From NCBI GenBank assembly GCA_009869945.1, contig WIXG01000338.1, forward strand, positions 1-64,000: DNA of 64,000 nt, given 5' to 3'. The stretch comes from Mesaphorura yosii (Eukaryota > Arthropoda > Collembola > Poduromorpha > Tullbergiidae). The position numbers and the translations under genes are program-made. This document shows, piece by piece, positions 62,609-64,000 of this stretch. The notes under the pieces are model-generated. The model made no database searches. It saw nothing but the letters and a program-made list of their open reading frames with translations, and was not told where the DNA came from. How positions within the stretch are numbered: position 1 is the first letter of the stretch; each line of letters begins with the position of its first letter.

Positions 62609-63776
62609 TCATTGCACAACACAAACGGCTGAACTGTCCGCATTGCCTCCTGCCGCCGGCCCACCAGCGGCCACCGCTGCTGCCGAGGAAGGTCCGGCTG
62701 TTGCTTGCGCCAGGAGTTGCTGACTTGACTGTGCCCGTTTGACTTTCGCACCGGACGCAAAAGCATTAATTGCTGTAGTCATTGCATTCGGGCCTTGAGC
62801 CTGTGAATTGGACCCTGACGGCTTCACCGCGTGCGGATTCTTCGGAGTCATCACAGCACTCAACTTGTTCGGGAGCTCTCCTTGATTCAGCGTGTGTGCC
62901 CGCATGAACGGCTTCTTGGTCTCCGGGTTCAGGTGGTACGACGCACAGTTTGTGAAGCAAGTTTGAACCTAAAACGGACATTTACCGTTGTTATAGTAGC
63001 CCATCCGTATTTTCTATCGTGCGAGTGACGAGTGACCTACCGAATCACCAGATTTCGCAGACACGATGAAGGAGAGCGAAATCCCAAATTCCTGAGTGAA
63101 TTTTGTGTGAGCATCCAGCCTCACTGCTCTCAAATGTTCCAAGTCTCCCTTCGCACCAACCAGAGCGAGCGATGTGATGTCGGGCTTGATGAGCTTGTGA
63201 GTGCGCAGGACTTCGATCCAGTTGCGCAGCTCGTTAAGGGATGCCATGTTGGTCATGTCGTAAGCCAGCACGAAAATCTGAATGAGTCACGCACGAGCGT
63301 AAGCGGTGCCGATGTATTAAGTCGTACTTATAAATTACTACTGACTACTACTTACGTCGATATTCGAGTCCAAGTACACGTTCAGCATTTTCGAGTTAAT
63401 TGCAGCTCCACCAATGTCAAACAGAATCATTGTGACCGATGTTGGAACTGGTTTCGTGAGCACTATTCGTCGGGACCCGAACTCAATCCCAGGTGTTGGT
63501 GCGTACGTGCTTCCATGGAACGTGTTCTCAAGAAAGCGTTTCACGATGCATGTCTATAATTGCAACGAGATTTTGTAGTGTACGCATATTTTAGAGAATA
63601 ATTACTGGGCGCCAGTCCAAGCCAACCCCAAAACATAATTACGGGATAATTAAGAATTTTCCTTAATGAGGGCTTTGGCCTGGAAGGAGTGAAAATTTAA
63701 TTAGGCAATGACTGACCTTTCCAACGCAGCTTGCCCCCAACATGGCCACCTTCAGTTGACAATTTTCCTGGGTCAT
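62609..63776 (-). CDS. RAB28: RAB28-like small GTPase with altered nucleotide-binding motifs
   Basis: Four exons (63776-63717, 63553-63356, 63277-63041, 62968-62609) encode 284 residues. The P-loop GASCVGKT (14-21), split by intron 1, is canonical. The switch II motif DIGGA (66-70) matches the DIGG of RAB28, but Ala stands where GTP-hydrolysing Gln sits (DIGGQ in RAB28). The guanine-specificity motif NKxD is AKGD (128-131) and SAK (about 160) is kept. The C-terminal extension of about 100 residues is Ala/Gly/Gln-rich and ends in CVVQ, a CaaX box for prenylation, as in RAB28. RAB28 works at cilia and in trafficking. Missing Asn in AKGD and Gln in switch II suggest weak nucleotide selectivity or slow hydrolysis. 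The extra C-terminal region is longer than usual. Confidence 0.82.
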
Positions 63777-64000
63777 TGCGACCATAGCTTAGGCAGGCCA
63801 GCCTCCTCGTTGAGTTAAGTGGTGCTGATTGCGCCCCGCAAGGCAGACTGACTCTAGCTGAGAACTCTGAGTGATTCGAGCTCTGGAAATTGTGGCCGTT
63901 GTTTTCTCCTTTCTTCTCGGTACTTGCACTGTGCAGATTTTCCAAGAAAGTTTAGCACGTGAGGTGAGGTGAAGGGCAAAGGAATTAGTTTTGCTTTCCG
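63777..64000. other. Upstream region of the RAB28-like gene
   Basis: No coding sequence; promoter and leader of the minus-strand gene are expected here. The window ends inside it. Confidence 0.4.

Overview
The window is eukaryotic nuclear DNA with spliced genes. Introns are mostly 50-110 bases with GT..AG ends, genes are dense (about 20 loci in 64 kb, both strands), and there are no operons, tRNAs, rRNAs or transposon proteins that I can see. A torso-like gene (a family known from arthropods), an SF2-type splicing factor, a CUB-serine protease and a wax-ester-synthase/DGAT-type acyltransferase point to an arthropod. A GH81 beta-1,3-glucanase, an enzyme of fungi, bacteria and plants, makes a soil hexapod such as a springtail (Collembola) my best guess. 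That last step is inference.

Layout: 0.5-2.7 kb SRSF1 (+); 2.7-6.5 kb non-coding; 6.5-9.8 kb secreted GH81 glucanase with a C-terminal beta-trefoil pair (-); 10.9-13.4 kb dynein-2 light intermediate chain DYNC2LI1 with two reading-frame lesions (-); 14.0-16.4 kb His-rich bHLH factor (-); 18.2-21.4 kb USP20/33-type deubiquitinase (-); 22.8-25.0 kb CUB-serine protease (-); 25.6-26.6 kb mitochondrial ferredoxin FDX2 in six small exons (-); 26.9-27.4 kb secreted Cys-rich repeat protein (+); 27.4-28.6 kb GT17/MGAT3-like glycosyltransferase (-); 29.9-36.0 kb WW plus CUE-like scaffold protein in 12 exons (-); 36-39.5 kb divergent non-coding region; 39.5-41.1 kb heparan sulfate 2-O-sulfotransferase (+); 41.1-44.4 kb non-coding with a CCAAT-box cluster; 44.4-46.6 kb unrecognised protein with a long in-frame extension beyond its UGA (+); 47.7-48.5 kb AT-hook protein (-); 49.1-51.0 kb eIF2-alpha/Wee1-like kinase with an altered catalytic loop (+); 51.0-51.6 kb NR2C2AP (-); 52.2-52.8 kb broken coding region; 53.4-55.7 kb divergent forkhead protein with AT-hooks (+); 56.2-57.5 kb torso-like with a one-base frame break (+); 57.6-59.8 kb two tandem PHR-like genes (-); 60.6-62.4 kb WS/DGAT acyltransferase (+); 62.6-63.8 kb RAB28-like GTPase with altered G motifs (-).

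The genes are unrelated housekeeping, developmental and secreted functions, not a pathway cluster. The most notable items are the probable horizontally acquired GH81 enzyme, the putative stop-codon readthrough at 46.6 kb, the tandem PHR-like pair, and a recurring pattern of single-base frame breaks. The frame breaks could be assembly indels or real decay.
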